DNA from: CBDCVA01 sp965222935 [NCBI: Candidatus Latescibacterota bacterium]
GTDB taxonomy: Bacteria; Latescibacterota; CBDCVA01
NCBI GenBank assembly: GCA_965222935.1
Contig: CBDCVA010000002.1
Span: forward strand, 1,860,001-1,924,000
DNA length: 64,000 nt
Direction: 5' to 3'
The notes under the pieces are model-generated. The model searched no databases, was not told where the DNA came from, and was given only the letters and a program-made list of their open reading frames with translations. The position numbers and the translations under genes were made by a program. Numbering within the stretch: the stretch's first letter is position 1; each line of letters starts with the position of its first letter. Shown here in pieces: positions 8,098 through 15,240 of this stretch.

Positions 8098-8544
8098 TCA
8101 TACCCTACCCTTCGCCACAATCCTCGATGACGTAAAGTCCCATACGGTCACGATTACCAGCCCTTCGTATCCGGTCTGGTTTTTGTAAGCCCGCCCCAAG
8201 CGCTTGGCTATACTCTCCACGTTCGCCTTTGCCGTGTACTTGTGCGACTTGAGCCTAACCCAAATCTGCCAGTCGCTCTGGAAGTTTACCTCCACGACTG
8301 CCAGGTTGTTGAGACAATACCGCTCAAACTGTGCCTTCTGAGTCGATGTGGGTCCGGTACGCTTGGATGCAGACTTTCGGACGGGAGCAGGCTTCCGGGG
8401 AGTTCGTTCAACTTTGGTAGCGGGTTTAGGGTTTTCAAATGTCCTTTCAGCTACGCTTTCGAAAAGGGGAGAGATTGCGGAACTGATAGCTACCAAAAGA
8501 ACTATACCGGCAATGGCACATACGAAATAGGCAGAGGCTTTCAT
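8098..8544 (-). CDS. membrane-anchored hypothetical protein of the transposon
   Basis: 148 residues: one N-terminal transmembrane segment (about residues 5-26, YFVCAIAGIVLLVAISSAI), a proline/lysine/arginine-rich linker at about 38-66, then a globular domain of about 80 residues (from FERYCLNNLAVVEVNF to VWDFTSSRIVAKGR). The layout suggests a single-pass protein with an extracytoplasmic domain. I do not recognise the domain. The ATG at 8544 follows AGGAGGG; a GTG two codons earlier is less well spaced. It stands alone on the (-) strand between the left-end genes and the Panacea operon. Confidence 0.65.
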   Translation of the reverse strand: MKASAYFVCAIAGIVLLVAISSAISPLFESVAERTFENPKPATKVERTPRKPAPVRKSASKRTGPTSTQKAQFERYCLNNLAVVEVNFQSDWQIWVRLKSHKYTAKANVESIAKRLGRAYKNQTGYEGLVIVTVWDFTSSRIVAKGRV

Positions 8545-8550
8545 CCCCAC

Positions 8551-9092
8551 TTCCCTCCTGCTGAGACTTCGGCAACTCCCGGTATAAACGGCACCGGGCC
8601 GTTGCAGTCACCACGCAGAATGGAGCGGGATGTCCTACCTATTTACCGGGCACGAGGAGCGACCCCATGCCACTTCTTACGGCTCTTGTATTCAGCAGGA
8701 AACCCGATACCAATAGCGGTTTCTGCCGGTGACTGCGCCGGACAAGATAGGGTATAGTGAACAGAAGGGCAAGTAAAAAGTCGTTTTTATATTTGGTCTG
8801 GCCTCTAAGTATTTGACGGGTTTTTACTTACGGGACTTTTCCTCTTGACTTCTGCCGACCGGCAGTACCTTTGATAGAGAGGCCCCGCGCCGTAGAAGGA
8901 CGCGAGGCCAGGTAGTGGGGGCAATTGCGGGTTCTGCTGGTGGAGACATTAGTAAAGATAGGAAATTCAGGTGAAGCGGGGCAAGGAGAAAAGACCATAA
9001 ATATGATAAGACTGTGTAAAATATAGAGTTACGTCTCACGATTACTGTAGATGTACACGGGGAGGAACTTGACATCCTGCGACAGGCGTGTT
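8551..9092. other. transposon region without a convincing gene
   Basis: About 540 bases between the membrane-anchored gene and the Panacea operon. Short ORFs here lack ribosome-binding sites and family features. Visible structure: a small palindrome CTGCCG-AC-CGGCAG at 8852-8865, inverted AAGTAAAAA / TTTTTACTT at 8771-8779 and 8821-8829, and a TTGACA hexamer at 9069-9074 that could be a -35 element for the downstream operon. Confidence 0.5.
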
Positions 9093-9113
9093 TTTTGGAC
9101 ATTTTGTCCAAAA
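9093..9113. promoter_or_regulatory. perfect palindrome upstream of Panacea/Ntn operon, likely operator
   Basis: TTTTGGACA, three T, TGTCCAAAA: a perfect 9-bp inverted repeat with a 3-base centre, about 90 bases before the start of the Panacea gene and 19 bases after a TTGACA hexamer. Toxin-antitoxin operons are commonly autoregulated through such operators. The binding protein is inferred, not known. Confidence 0.6.
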
Positions 9114-9205
9114 TTCCTTACTTTGGAGTGTCGGCACGATGGACTGGAGAGACAGACCCCATCAGTTAAGGGATGGCACAGCCACCGTATTTCGGAGGAA
9201 ACGAT

Positions 9206-9655
9206 ATGAGTATGGACAGGAGAGAACTCGTTCTCGCCGCGATGTCCCCGGCACATACCGGCCCATTTTCTCCGGTCCAGGTCCAGAAGTTGTTTTTCCT
9301 CTTGGATAGGAATATCGCCGAACAGATCAATGGACCGCATTTTGACTTCGAGCCGTATGACTACGGTCCGTTCGACAAAGCCGTCTACGATGAACTCGGG
9401 GAGATGAGCGACGACGGCTTTGTCGAAATTATAGAACCGGGAAGTTTCGGCTCGACAAGGACATATCGACTGACAAGTGAAGGATACGAGACAGGCAAAA
9501 AGTCCCTTGACAAACTCCCCGAGACTGTTCAACAATACATCCTCGAAGTTGTGGAGTTCGTCCGATCCCTGTCATTTGCTCAACTCGTATCGGCCATCTA
9601 TCAGGCATATCCAGACACTAAGGTTAACAGCGTCTTTTCCGATAGAGCATCATGA
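9206..9655 (+). CDS. Panacea-domain (DUF4065/SocA-like) protein, first copy
   Basis: 149 residues. The central part VQVQKLFFLLDRNI...FDFEPYDYGPFDKAVYDEL...DGFVEI matches the Panacea/SocA fold signature: a KLxxLLYxx helix, an F-x-YxYGPF turn, and a following loop of the KGLI type. Family knowledge: SocA is a proteolytic adaptor that delivers the toxin SocB to ClpXP, and Panacea domains act as antitoxins for many unrelated toxins. The ATG at 9206 follows GGAGG; upstream in-frame ATG 9173 lacks one. The stop overlaps the start of the Ntn-hydrolase gene by 4 nt (ATGA), so the two are translationally coupled. The partner is not a toxin family I know to pair with Panacea. Confidence 0.8.
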   Translation: MSMDRRELVLAAMSPAHTGPFSPVQVQKLFFLLDRNIAEQINGPHFDFEPYDYGPFDKAVYDELGEMSDDGFVEIIEPGSFGSTRTYRLTSEGYETGKKSLDKLPETVQQYILEVVEFVRSLSFAQLVSAIYQAYPDTKVNSVFSDRAS

Positions 9656-10455
9656 CTCTCGTTGTTGGCATCCGTTGCACCGACGGCGTAGTTATCGGAA
9701 CGGACAGTGCAATGACATTCACATCGGGTCAGCATGCGACGATTGCGCAACCATTCCTACAGAAAATCGAGATTATTCGGGATCGTATCATTGTTGCTGG
9801 GACCGGCGCAATAGGTCTCGGTCAACGTGTCGCGACTGTTATAGGAGGATTATGGGATAAGAGGAGATTTCAAGGAAATAGTGCTGTCTATGTCGGGCGT
9901 ATTATGGCGGAGTTTACCATAAACGATTTCGTCCAAACAAAGGTCCCACCAGGAAACTACGGTGCGTTTGTGGCAGTGCCACTCGGGGGACGGGCTGAAC
10001 TTATCGAGTTTGCACTTACTGATTTTCAGCCTGAGGTGAAGACCAAGGATAATTGGTATGCCTCTATGGGTTCAGGCCAACCTGTGGCGGACCCACTGCT
10101 CGGGTTCATGCGGAAAACCTTCTGGGGCAACAAACCTCCAAGTCGTCAAGATGGTGTTTTCGCGGTGACAATGGTACTCAAGTTAGGGTGTGCCATGGCA
10201 CCGACAGGCGTAGCCGAACCCATTCAAATAGCCACGCTCAGTGAAGAGAAGGAGGGAAAACTCTCCGCCCGTCGGCTAACCACAGAAGAGTTGTTAGAAC
10301 ATCAGGGAAACGTCGATGACGCGTTGAGTTACTTCGGACAATACCAGGACGTTCTTCATGGTACAGACAAACCAGCGCAGGAACTCCCGAAAGCTCCGTT
10401 TATGCAATCAACCCCTCATACGTCAACCGCTTCCCCAGCCCTCCGGCCAGCATAG
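9652..10455 (+). CDS. proteasome beta-subunit-like Ntn hydrolase
   Basis: 267 residues starting MTLVVGIRCTDGVVIGTDSAMT, which matches the start of mature 20S proteasome beta and HslV subunits (TTTVGxxxxDGVVxAxD). After Met removal, Thr2 would be the nucleophile. Asp18 and Lys38 (in QKIEII) fall where catalytic Asp17 and Lys33 lie, and AGTGAIG corresponds to the Gly47 region. There is no propeptide, so it would be active without autoprocessing, as in HslV. No regulatory ATPase is encoded nearby. The fold is clear to about residue 200; the C-terminal ~60 residues (EEKEGKLSARRLTTEELL onward) are specific to this protein. Its 3' end overlaps the convergent transposase by 56 nt. As partner of a Panacea protein it is unusual. 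Confidence 0.78.
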   Translation: MTLVVGIRCTDGVVIGTDSAMTFTSGQHATIAQPFLQKIEIIRDRIIVAGTGAIGLGQRVATVIGGLWDKRRFQGNSAVYVGRIMAEFTINDFVQTKVPPGNYGAFVAVPLGGRAELIEFALTDFQPEVKTKDNWYASMGSGQPVADPLLGFMRKTFWGNKPPSRQDGVFAVTMVLKLGCAMAPTGVAEPIQIATLSEEKEGKLSARRLTTEELLEHQGNVDDALSYFGQYQDVLHGTDKPAQELPKAPFMQSTPHTSTASPALRPA

Positions 10456-11263
10456 ACTCTATCCTGTCCATCGTATGCCGCTCCACGTTTCCTTCGTTGA
10501 GCCGGAAGGTAAACTCGCTCAGGTAGCGGTTAAGGTGTTTGATACTGACGTGGTGATAGACCCCGTGTAGACCCCGCTTCAACACGGCCCACACGCTCTC
10601 GATGCTATTCGTGTGGACGTTCCCCCTAACGTATTCCTCCAGGCTGTGAGCCACCGTCTCATGCCTACTCCGTAGCCCTATATACGACCTATGCTCATCC
10701 GTATGCAAGATGGCCTTGGAGTCCACGAAGTGATCTATGACCCGGCTGATCTCCTCCCGTGCAGTCGAATTGATGGGAGCAGATACGGTCTGTCCTCCAC
10801 GCTCCCTCATACCCAATACGACTTGATGTCCTCCGGCAGGGTCTCGAATAAAGGTCTCGTCCGCTTCGACGATACCGGAAAGGGGACCGTCGGTATCCTT
10901 GCAGGCTTCCCGGAGCCGTTGTAGCATGAACCAGGCAGATTTCTGAGTGATCCCTAGCTCCTTGGAAAGCTGGAGAGACGAGATGCCCTTACGTGCCGTC
11001 ACGAGCAGGTACATCCCGTAAATCCACTTGTGAAGAGGGATATGGGAGCGCTCCATAACCGTCTTGGTGCGGACGGTAAAGAAGGCCATGCAGGCGTTGC
11101 AACGATGGTATCCGCTCTTGTAGGAGCCGATCCGTTTGGACTCTCCACAGTAGGGACACCAGGGGCCATTAGGCCAGCGTTTCCTTTCCATGTAGACCCT
11201 GGCGGTATCTTGATCGGGGAACCGCTCAAAGAGTTGGAGCAGGCTGATGGTGACTTGGCACAT
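10400..11263 (-). CDS. IS1595-family transposase
   Basis: 287 residues. An N-terminal zinc ribbon (C36-x2-C39 in CPYCG and C55-x2-C58 in CNAC) is followed by a helix-turn-helix-like region (SSLQLSKELGITQKSAWFML) and a DDE core: D135 in EADET, D189 in HTDEH, E222 in NSIES with HHVSIKHLNRYLSEF after it, typical of the family. The D135-D189 spacing of 54 is shorter than in the IS1595 transposases I know, which carry a GGK-rich insertion after the first Asp. The ATG follows AAGGAGG. It should catalyse cut-and-paste movement of the element through the GGGAATTATATA ends. No frameshift or missing catalytic residue is visible, so it may be active. Confidence 0.93.
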   Translation of the reverse strand: MCQVTISLLQLFERFPDQDTARVYMERKRWPNGPWCPYCGESKRIGSYKSGYHRCNACMAFFTVRTKTVMERSHIPLHKWIYGMYLLVTARKGISSLQLSKELGITQKSAWFMLQRLREACKDTDGPLSGIVEADETFIRDPAGGHQVVLGMRERGGQTVSAPINSTAREEISRVIDHFVDSKAILHTDEHRSYIGLRSRHETVAHSLEEYVRGNVHTNSIESVWAVLKRGLHGVYHHVSIKHLNRYLSEFTFRLNEGNVERHTMDRIESMLAGGLGKRLTYEGLIA

Positions 11264-11284
11264 AGGGGGACCTCCTTGTGTATA

Positions 11285-11303
11285 ACCTATATATAATATA
11301 GGT
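11285..11303. promoter_or_regulatory. palindrome between transposase and second Panacea gene
   Basis: ACCTATAT, ATA, ATATAGGT: a perfect 8-bp inverted repeat 22 bases upstream of the transposase start, in the divergent promoter region shared with the second Panacea operon. It is well placed for a repressor controlling one or both directions. It also overlaps a very AT-rich stretch that could be a promoter. Confidence 0.5.
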
Positions 11304-11404
11304 GGTTAGGACAAATAAGTCAAGCACATTTATACGTTTTTATCCGGCATGGGAGGAATTTGGGACTTGACTTTACTTCCCTCCTTTCCCATCTTACCAT
11401 TGAA

Positions 11405-11878
11405 ATGACCTATCTCAGTATGGGAATCCCCGCCGATATTGTCGCCAAGCAACTTCTTTGGCTGCGTCGGGGAATAGATACGACTCCCATGCATATCATC
11501 AAATTAGTCTATCTGGCGCATGGGTGGCTTCTAGGATTTGAGGAAACCCCGCTCATTCATGAATACGTCGAGGCGTGGAAGTACGGCCCGGTAATTCCGA
11601 GTTTGTATCACAAGTACAAGATTTGGGGATCGGAGCCAATTGAGGGTGAAGTCGTCGATATGTCCAAGCGCATGGACGCAGATCAGGCAAGCCTGATCGA
11701 ATGGGTGAAGGGCACCTACACCGAATTGGGAGGTATTCAACTTTCTACTCTTACGCATCAACCTGGAACTCCCTGGGACATCACCATACAAAAAGATGGT
11801 GAAGGTGCTATCATTCCAGACGAGTTGATACAAAAGCATTTCTCGGATCTGTCAAATAAGTACTTCCCTGATGACTAA
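11405..11878 (+). CDS. Panacea-domain (DUF4065/GepA-like) protein, second copy
   Basis: 157 residues from ATG 11405. TPMHIIKLVYLAHGWLLG, IHEYVEAWKYGPVIPSLYHKYK and the C-terminal half are the classic GepA/SocA/Panacea pattern, closer to the consensus than the first copy. Family knowledge makes it a probable antitoxin or adaptor. The start is uncertain: a GGAGG at 11352-11356 lies too near the upstream TTG at 11360, while ATG 11405 and ATG 11420 lack a clear ribosome-binding site. Its stop overlaps by 8 nt the next gene, which encodes a tail-anchored protein; together they look like a Panacea toxin-antitoxin pair. Confidence 0.88.
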   Translation: MTYLSMGIPADIVAKQLLWLRRGIDTTPMHIIKLVYLAHGWLLGFEETPLIHEYVEAWKYGPVIPSLYHKYKIWGSEPIEGEVVDMSKRMDADQASLIEWVKGTYTELGGIQLSTLTHQPGTPWDITIQKDGEGAIIPDELIQKHFSDLSNKYFPDD

Positions 11879-12170
11879 GCGTGATGATCCAGGACATCGA
11901 CAGAAGCTTAGTAAAGATGCTCAAGAGCTTCACCCAGAGGAACGTGCGCAACAAGAAATCTCAGACTTAAACAGAGAGGCGCGAACGGAAGTCGGCGCTC
12001 TCCGTGAACGTGTGTCTTTTCTAGAGGGGGAACGAGAACACCGCGCCACAAAATCGGATGTTACGTTGGTGGAGGGATTACTAAAGGGGAGACACCAAAT
12101 ACTACTTTATCTTCTTCCAATCCTATCGGCTATACTTACCGTCCTTGTTAGAAACCTTATTGGTAAATGA
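11871..12170 (+). CDS. small coiled-coil, tail-anchored membrane protein; candidate Panacea partner/toxin
   Basis: 99 residues. A charged helical region (about 10-60, with RERVSFLEGEREH as coiled coil) is followed by one C-terminal transmembrane segment (about 76-94, ILLYLLPILSAILTVLV) and a short basic tail RNLIGK. Small membrane proteins are a known class of toxin neutralised by Panacea antitoxins, and the 8-nt overlap with the Panacea gene implies coupled translation. Toxicity itself is inferred. No similarity to a named toxin family is apparent. Confidence 0.68.
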   Translation: MTKRDDPGHRQKLSKDAQELHPEERAQQEISDLNREARTEVGALRERVSFLEGEREHRATKSDVTLVEGLLKGRHQILLYLLPILSAILTVLVRNLIGK

Positions 12171-12246
12171 GTCCTCGCACCCCACCAACTCCCGATAAGT
12201 AAGCCACTTTTCCTTTTCATTGCCGTAGTCGCTTCATTTCTGATCC

Positions 12247-12331
12247 CCTCGTATATTAGGTGCGCCTGACCGAGAGCCACTCAGCCAGGCGCTTCACCGT
12301 CCACCGACACGATAAGGAGGAATGGACGATG
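12247..12331 (+). repeat. right copy of duplicated leader with hairpin
   Basis: CCTCGTATATT, then a hairpin with GCGCCTG (12262-12268) pairing CAGGCGC (12286-12292), then TCACCGTCCAC and AGGAGGAATGGACGATG running into gene 12329-12655. It is the inverted counterpart of 7980-8062. Conservation of the leader with divergent coding parts suggests it has a job of its own, in regulation or as a sub-terminal transposition site. Confidence 0.75.
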
Positions 12332-12655
12332 ACGAAAGAGAATCGTAATAACCCAGACGACGAGATATTGTCACAGATCAAGAAGCAACTGGACGCCCTT
12401 CCTAATCTCCTCGACACATTCTCTGACCGCATTGAGGGACTCCAGTACATCTCCAACGGACTCAGAGAAAAGGTCAAGGTCTCTGGCGAGAAGGTCGAAA
12501 CTCATGGGGAGCAGATCGCCGTTCTTGCGAAGCAGATTTTGGCGATTGCTGAGCATTCCCAACTCATCAATAATAGAGTCAAGACGCTCGAAAAAGTCTT
12601 TGTGCGTCTCCTTGATGTGCTTGAGAGGCATTTCGAGAGAGGCCAAAGGGGATAG
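12329..12655 (+). CDS. coiled-coil protein, right outward-reading gene
   Basis: 108 residues with an AAGGAGG ribosome-binding site. The sequence is hydrophilic and strongly helical (ILSQIKKQLDALPNLLDTF, then GLREKVKVSGEKVE and INNRVKTLEKVFVRLLDVL), forming probable coiled coils throughout. Placement, leader and outward direction mirror the left-end gene 7758-7979. It overlaps for 285 nt an ORF on the opposite strand (12371-12781). Codon-level evidence for which is translated is not available here, and both may be. Function unknown. Confidence 0.55.
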   Translation: MTKENRNNPDDEILSQIKKQLDALPNLLDTFSDRIEGLQYISNGLREKVKVSGEKVETHGEQIAVLAKQILAIAEHSQLINNRVKTLEKVFVRLLDVLERHFERGQRG

Positions 12656-12781
12656 GTCTTCTCTACACTCGGAGCCGAAAGGGGCGTCTGTTTCTCTCCT
12701 TTCCTCGTCCTGAGTAGGCTTCGGGATCATCTTCAATATCTCGTCCCGAGCTATCCAGCCATCTTTCAATCGGTTACGCAT
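12371..12781 (-). CDS. 136-residue protein, right inward-reading gene
   Basis: Starts 23 bases inside the right terminal repeat with AGGAGAAGGAG before the ATG. The opening MRNRLKDGWIARDEILKMIPKP resembles the left-end ORF 7635-7811. The rest is acidic and leucine-rich with helical character (FFERLDSIIDELGML, DLLARDLDLFSESVGDVLESL). It lies antisense to gene 12329-12655. The shared start with the left-end ORF is the main reason to believe it. Function unknown. Confidence 0.45.
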   Translation of the reverse strand: MRNRLKDGWIARDEILKMIPKPTQDEERRETDAPFGSECREDLSPLASLEMPLKHIKETHKDFFERLDSIIDELGMLSNRQNLLRKNGDLLPMSFDLLARDLDLFSESVGDVLESLNAVRECVEEIRKGVQLLLDL

Positions 12782-12803
12782 GGTCTATCTCCTTCTCCTG
12801 GTT

Positions 12804-12833
12804 GGGGACTGTGGAGTAAAGTATATAATTCCC
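12804..12833. repeat. right terminal inverted repeat
   Basis: Reverse complement begins GGGAATTATATACTTTA and matches the left end at 23 of 30 positions. It directly adjoins the right target duplication. Confidence 0.92.
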
Positions 12834-12841
12834 ATAGATGC
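12834..12841. repeat. right 8-bp target-site duplication
   Basis: ATAGATGC, identical to 7237-7244. It lies inside the beta-helix-coding part of the disrupted gene, encoding the ATC TAT (Ile-Tyr) codons on the (-) strand. Confidence 0.95.
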
Positions 12842-15170
12842 CCCAACCGCCATCGCCATCGTTTGAATTGAAAGTACACGAGTTCAACGTAGAGGTCGTA
12901 TGGGATGAGATGTGAGCGCCATTGGTATTATTGTTGATGATTGAATCATGTATATGTACAGTGCTCGAGGACAGATACAGTCCCGTCCCGTTGTTGGTCA
13001 TCATATTGTTCTTGATGCCTTCACCCGCACCGGAAACATTGGCCAGGTAGAGTCCCTTGAGAAGGTTGTTGTCCAGAGTATTGTTCTGAATGGTTGGATC
13101 GGTCATGTTGAGCCCCATGATCCCAAAGACGCACTCGGATATGGTGTTATCGTTCAACTCGGCCGGCATAGCCAGGGAGGAATAAATGCCATATGTTGCG
13201 TGCTTTATCACGGCATGAGTGACTTTACAGCTTGCATCGACGCTGCTATCCGAAAAAGCAATGCCTCCCCAATCGCCCGCGGCCGGGGAGATGGCGTCGG
13301 ATTCGAAGGTAATCGAGTCTGCGGCGGTGCCTTCCGCCACGAGGGTTCCATTGACTTTTAACACGCTTTTGTCGGCGAAAGGGAGACCGCCCAGGTCATC
13401 CGAATTGGCGGTGAATCTCACGAGGGTGCCCGGAGAAATGGTGAGGGTGGCCCCAGAAGAAATCGTCACATCCGCACCCACCTTGACCGTGTCTCCAACT
13501 GCGCCTCCAGACCAGGTCGTGGTCGAATCGAGTGTGCCCCACCAGTATGGGCTCAGGTCTGCCGTCATGTCTGTGCCACTAGCGCTTATATTGGTGACTA
13601 AAACGTTAGAGTTTATACGTAGGGAGTCTGCACTACGTGGGTATTGTCTGCTGCTTGGAGTCGTGAAGTCAGTGAGAGAACGAACGTTGCCAGAACCTGG
13701 AAAAGGATCGCCGTCATACGTCCCTGTGGTGTTCTTGTTATCCGCCTCAATAAGATCGATTCTATCACGAATACCAGGAAGGTCTTTTATGTGCCATATG
13801 AGCAGTCCACTGGCGTAAGGCGATGCACGATTCCATCCGTCGCGGGTTTGGCGATTCTCAATCAGAAAGAAATCCGTGGAGCTTCCGATCTTGTAGACAT
13901 CGCCCATATTGGATGTGTGAGTGAGCGTCTCAGCCTCCATCACACTGCTGACGCTCGTGAGAGTAAGCCATCCAAGTTCGGCACGTGAATACGGATTCAA
14001 CGGAGCAGGTCTATCTCCTCTCTCTGCAACTGCCGCGTTACCGCCGTCAGCCATCAGCCCCCACCGATTATAGTCATACGGCTCGTCGTAGCGGTCAGCA
14101 GCACCTAGAATATGGCCAAACTCATGGCAATGAACGCCTATATGTGAAAATTTCGCATTGTTGGTTTCGGAATTCCGGGGATCTGGATAAACTTCACCAA
14201 CGTGATAACGTTCACTCATGATGTATAGATTACCGAATTCACGGGGGTGTAGTGGGGATGGATCTGTTCGCGACCTATTAATGTACATGTTGTCTGCGTA
14301 GATAATGCATATCTTGCGATCTTCGTTTATTATGGTTGATGTGTCGATTCCCTATTGATCACGTGCAGAATCCAGCGCGGCAAGTCTAAAGATGTTGTAG
14401 TTCCCGTCATCGTAATGAGCTTTAGTCTCTCCCAAAGTGATCCAAACGGGAATCCCGTCCCTCACATCATTGGCCACTCTGCCTTTGAGGGTGTAGGTCC
14501 CGTTTGACATGTCCTCCCAATACTCTCGCATACTACCATAAACAGTGTCTCCATCCGGGGACGTACCAGTATAGGACACCCCGAAAAGCATAGAATCGAA
14601 CTCCGCCACAGTATACTCCGAATAGTCGCTTTTGACGCGATCATCTATGCCGTTATTGAGAGACGGCATGGGCCAGTCGTTCGGATTCTGGTGCTTTATG
14701 TCAGAAAATTCGACCAGGATCACGATCAAGGAATCCGGGGGGTTGGGCGGCATCGAAGAATCTGGAGGGTTGGACGGAGATCGAGCGGACCTCGCAGCTC
14801 CTTGCCAGCTTGATCCTCCGGTTCCCTCACGGAAGCGCCGAGCCATCTCGGCTAGAGCGGCATAGTTCGCTTCTTCCAATATAGCGAGAGCCGTCATGTC
14901 GTGATCGCCGCCGACTTTCATCGCGGTGGGCGTGGCATGACCCTCCTGATCATATCTGGCGTAGTAGTAGGCCCCGTCCGTTGGGTTCTGTACCACATAG
15001 CCTTCCGTTGCTGCCATGTACAACCCAAATTCGTCACTATACACTCGCACTGTGAAAGTGCTGCCGTCAGGCTGCGAGAGCTCACGGTATCCATACTCTT
15101 CGTTGATGGCGTTGGCCGTATGGGCAACCAGGACGAGGCTTACTAGAAGCCATAGTTGACGGATTATCAC
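12834..15170 (-). pseudogene. M6-family secreted metalloprotease, 5' part with in-frame stop
   Basis: Starts with a signal peptide (MIIRQLWLLVSLVLVAHTANA), then an M6 N-terminal region. A TAG at 14352-14354 interrupts the frame after SARDQ; the same frame continues GIDTSTII...ICIIYADN and reaches the zinc motif HEFGH (near 14126) and a serine-protease-unlike M6 pattern. Beyond about 13550 comes a WWG-type linker and a right-handed beta-helix. The frame runs into the transposon right end, and the rest of the protein is at 5995-7236. The intact ancestor would have been 1,192 residues: signal peptide, M6 protease, beta-helix, TPR-like helices and a FlgD-like C-terminal secretion tail. The gene is inactivated twice, by a nonsense codon and by the insertion. 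Confidence 0.92.
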
Positions 15171-15240
15171 ATCTTCACTCCTTCTCTTTTGGGCAGACTA
15201 TTCGCCCGGCCCCTTCCCTATGGGTGCGCCTGGCTGAAGT

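Larger units (their letters stand above)
7245..12833. mobile_element. IS1595-type transposon with Panacea-module cargo, 5,589 bp
   Basis: The boundaries are seen directly: matching terminal inverted repeats (7245-7274 and 12804-12833), flanking 8-bp duplications ATAGATGC, and a host gene whose frame is restored on excision. The transposase is at 10400-11263 on the (-) strand, in the middle rather than filling the element. Cargo in order: small ORFs at the left end, a membrane-anchored protein, a Panacea/Ntn-hydrolase operon, the transposase, a Panacea/tail-anchored-protein operon, and small ORFs at the right end. Base composition is less GC-rich than the flanking chromosome. IS1595-family members with passenger genes are known, but this cargo set is not one I recognise. 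Confidence 0.93.

Noticed and set aside
8824-9111. 95-residue (-) strand ORF upstream of the first Panacea gene
   Set aside because: No ribosome-binding site, mixed hydrophobic and Ser/Arg-rich sequence, and it would cover the operator-like palindrome.
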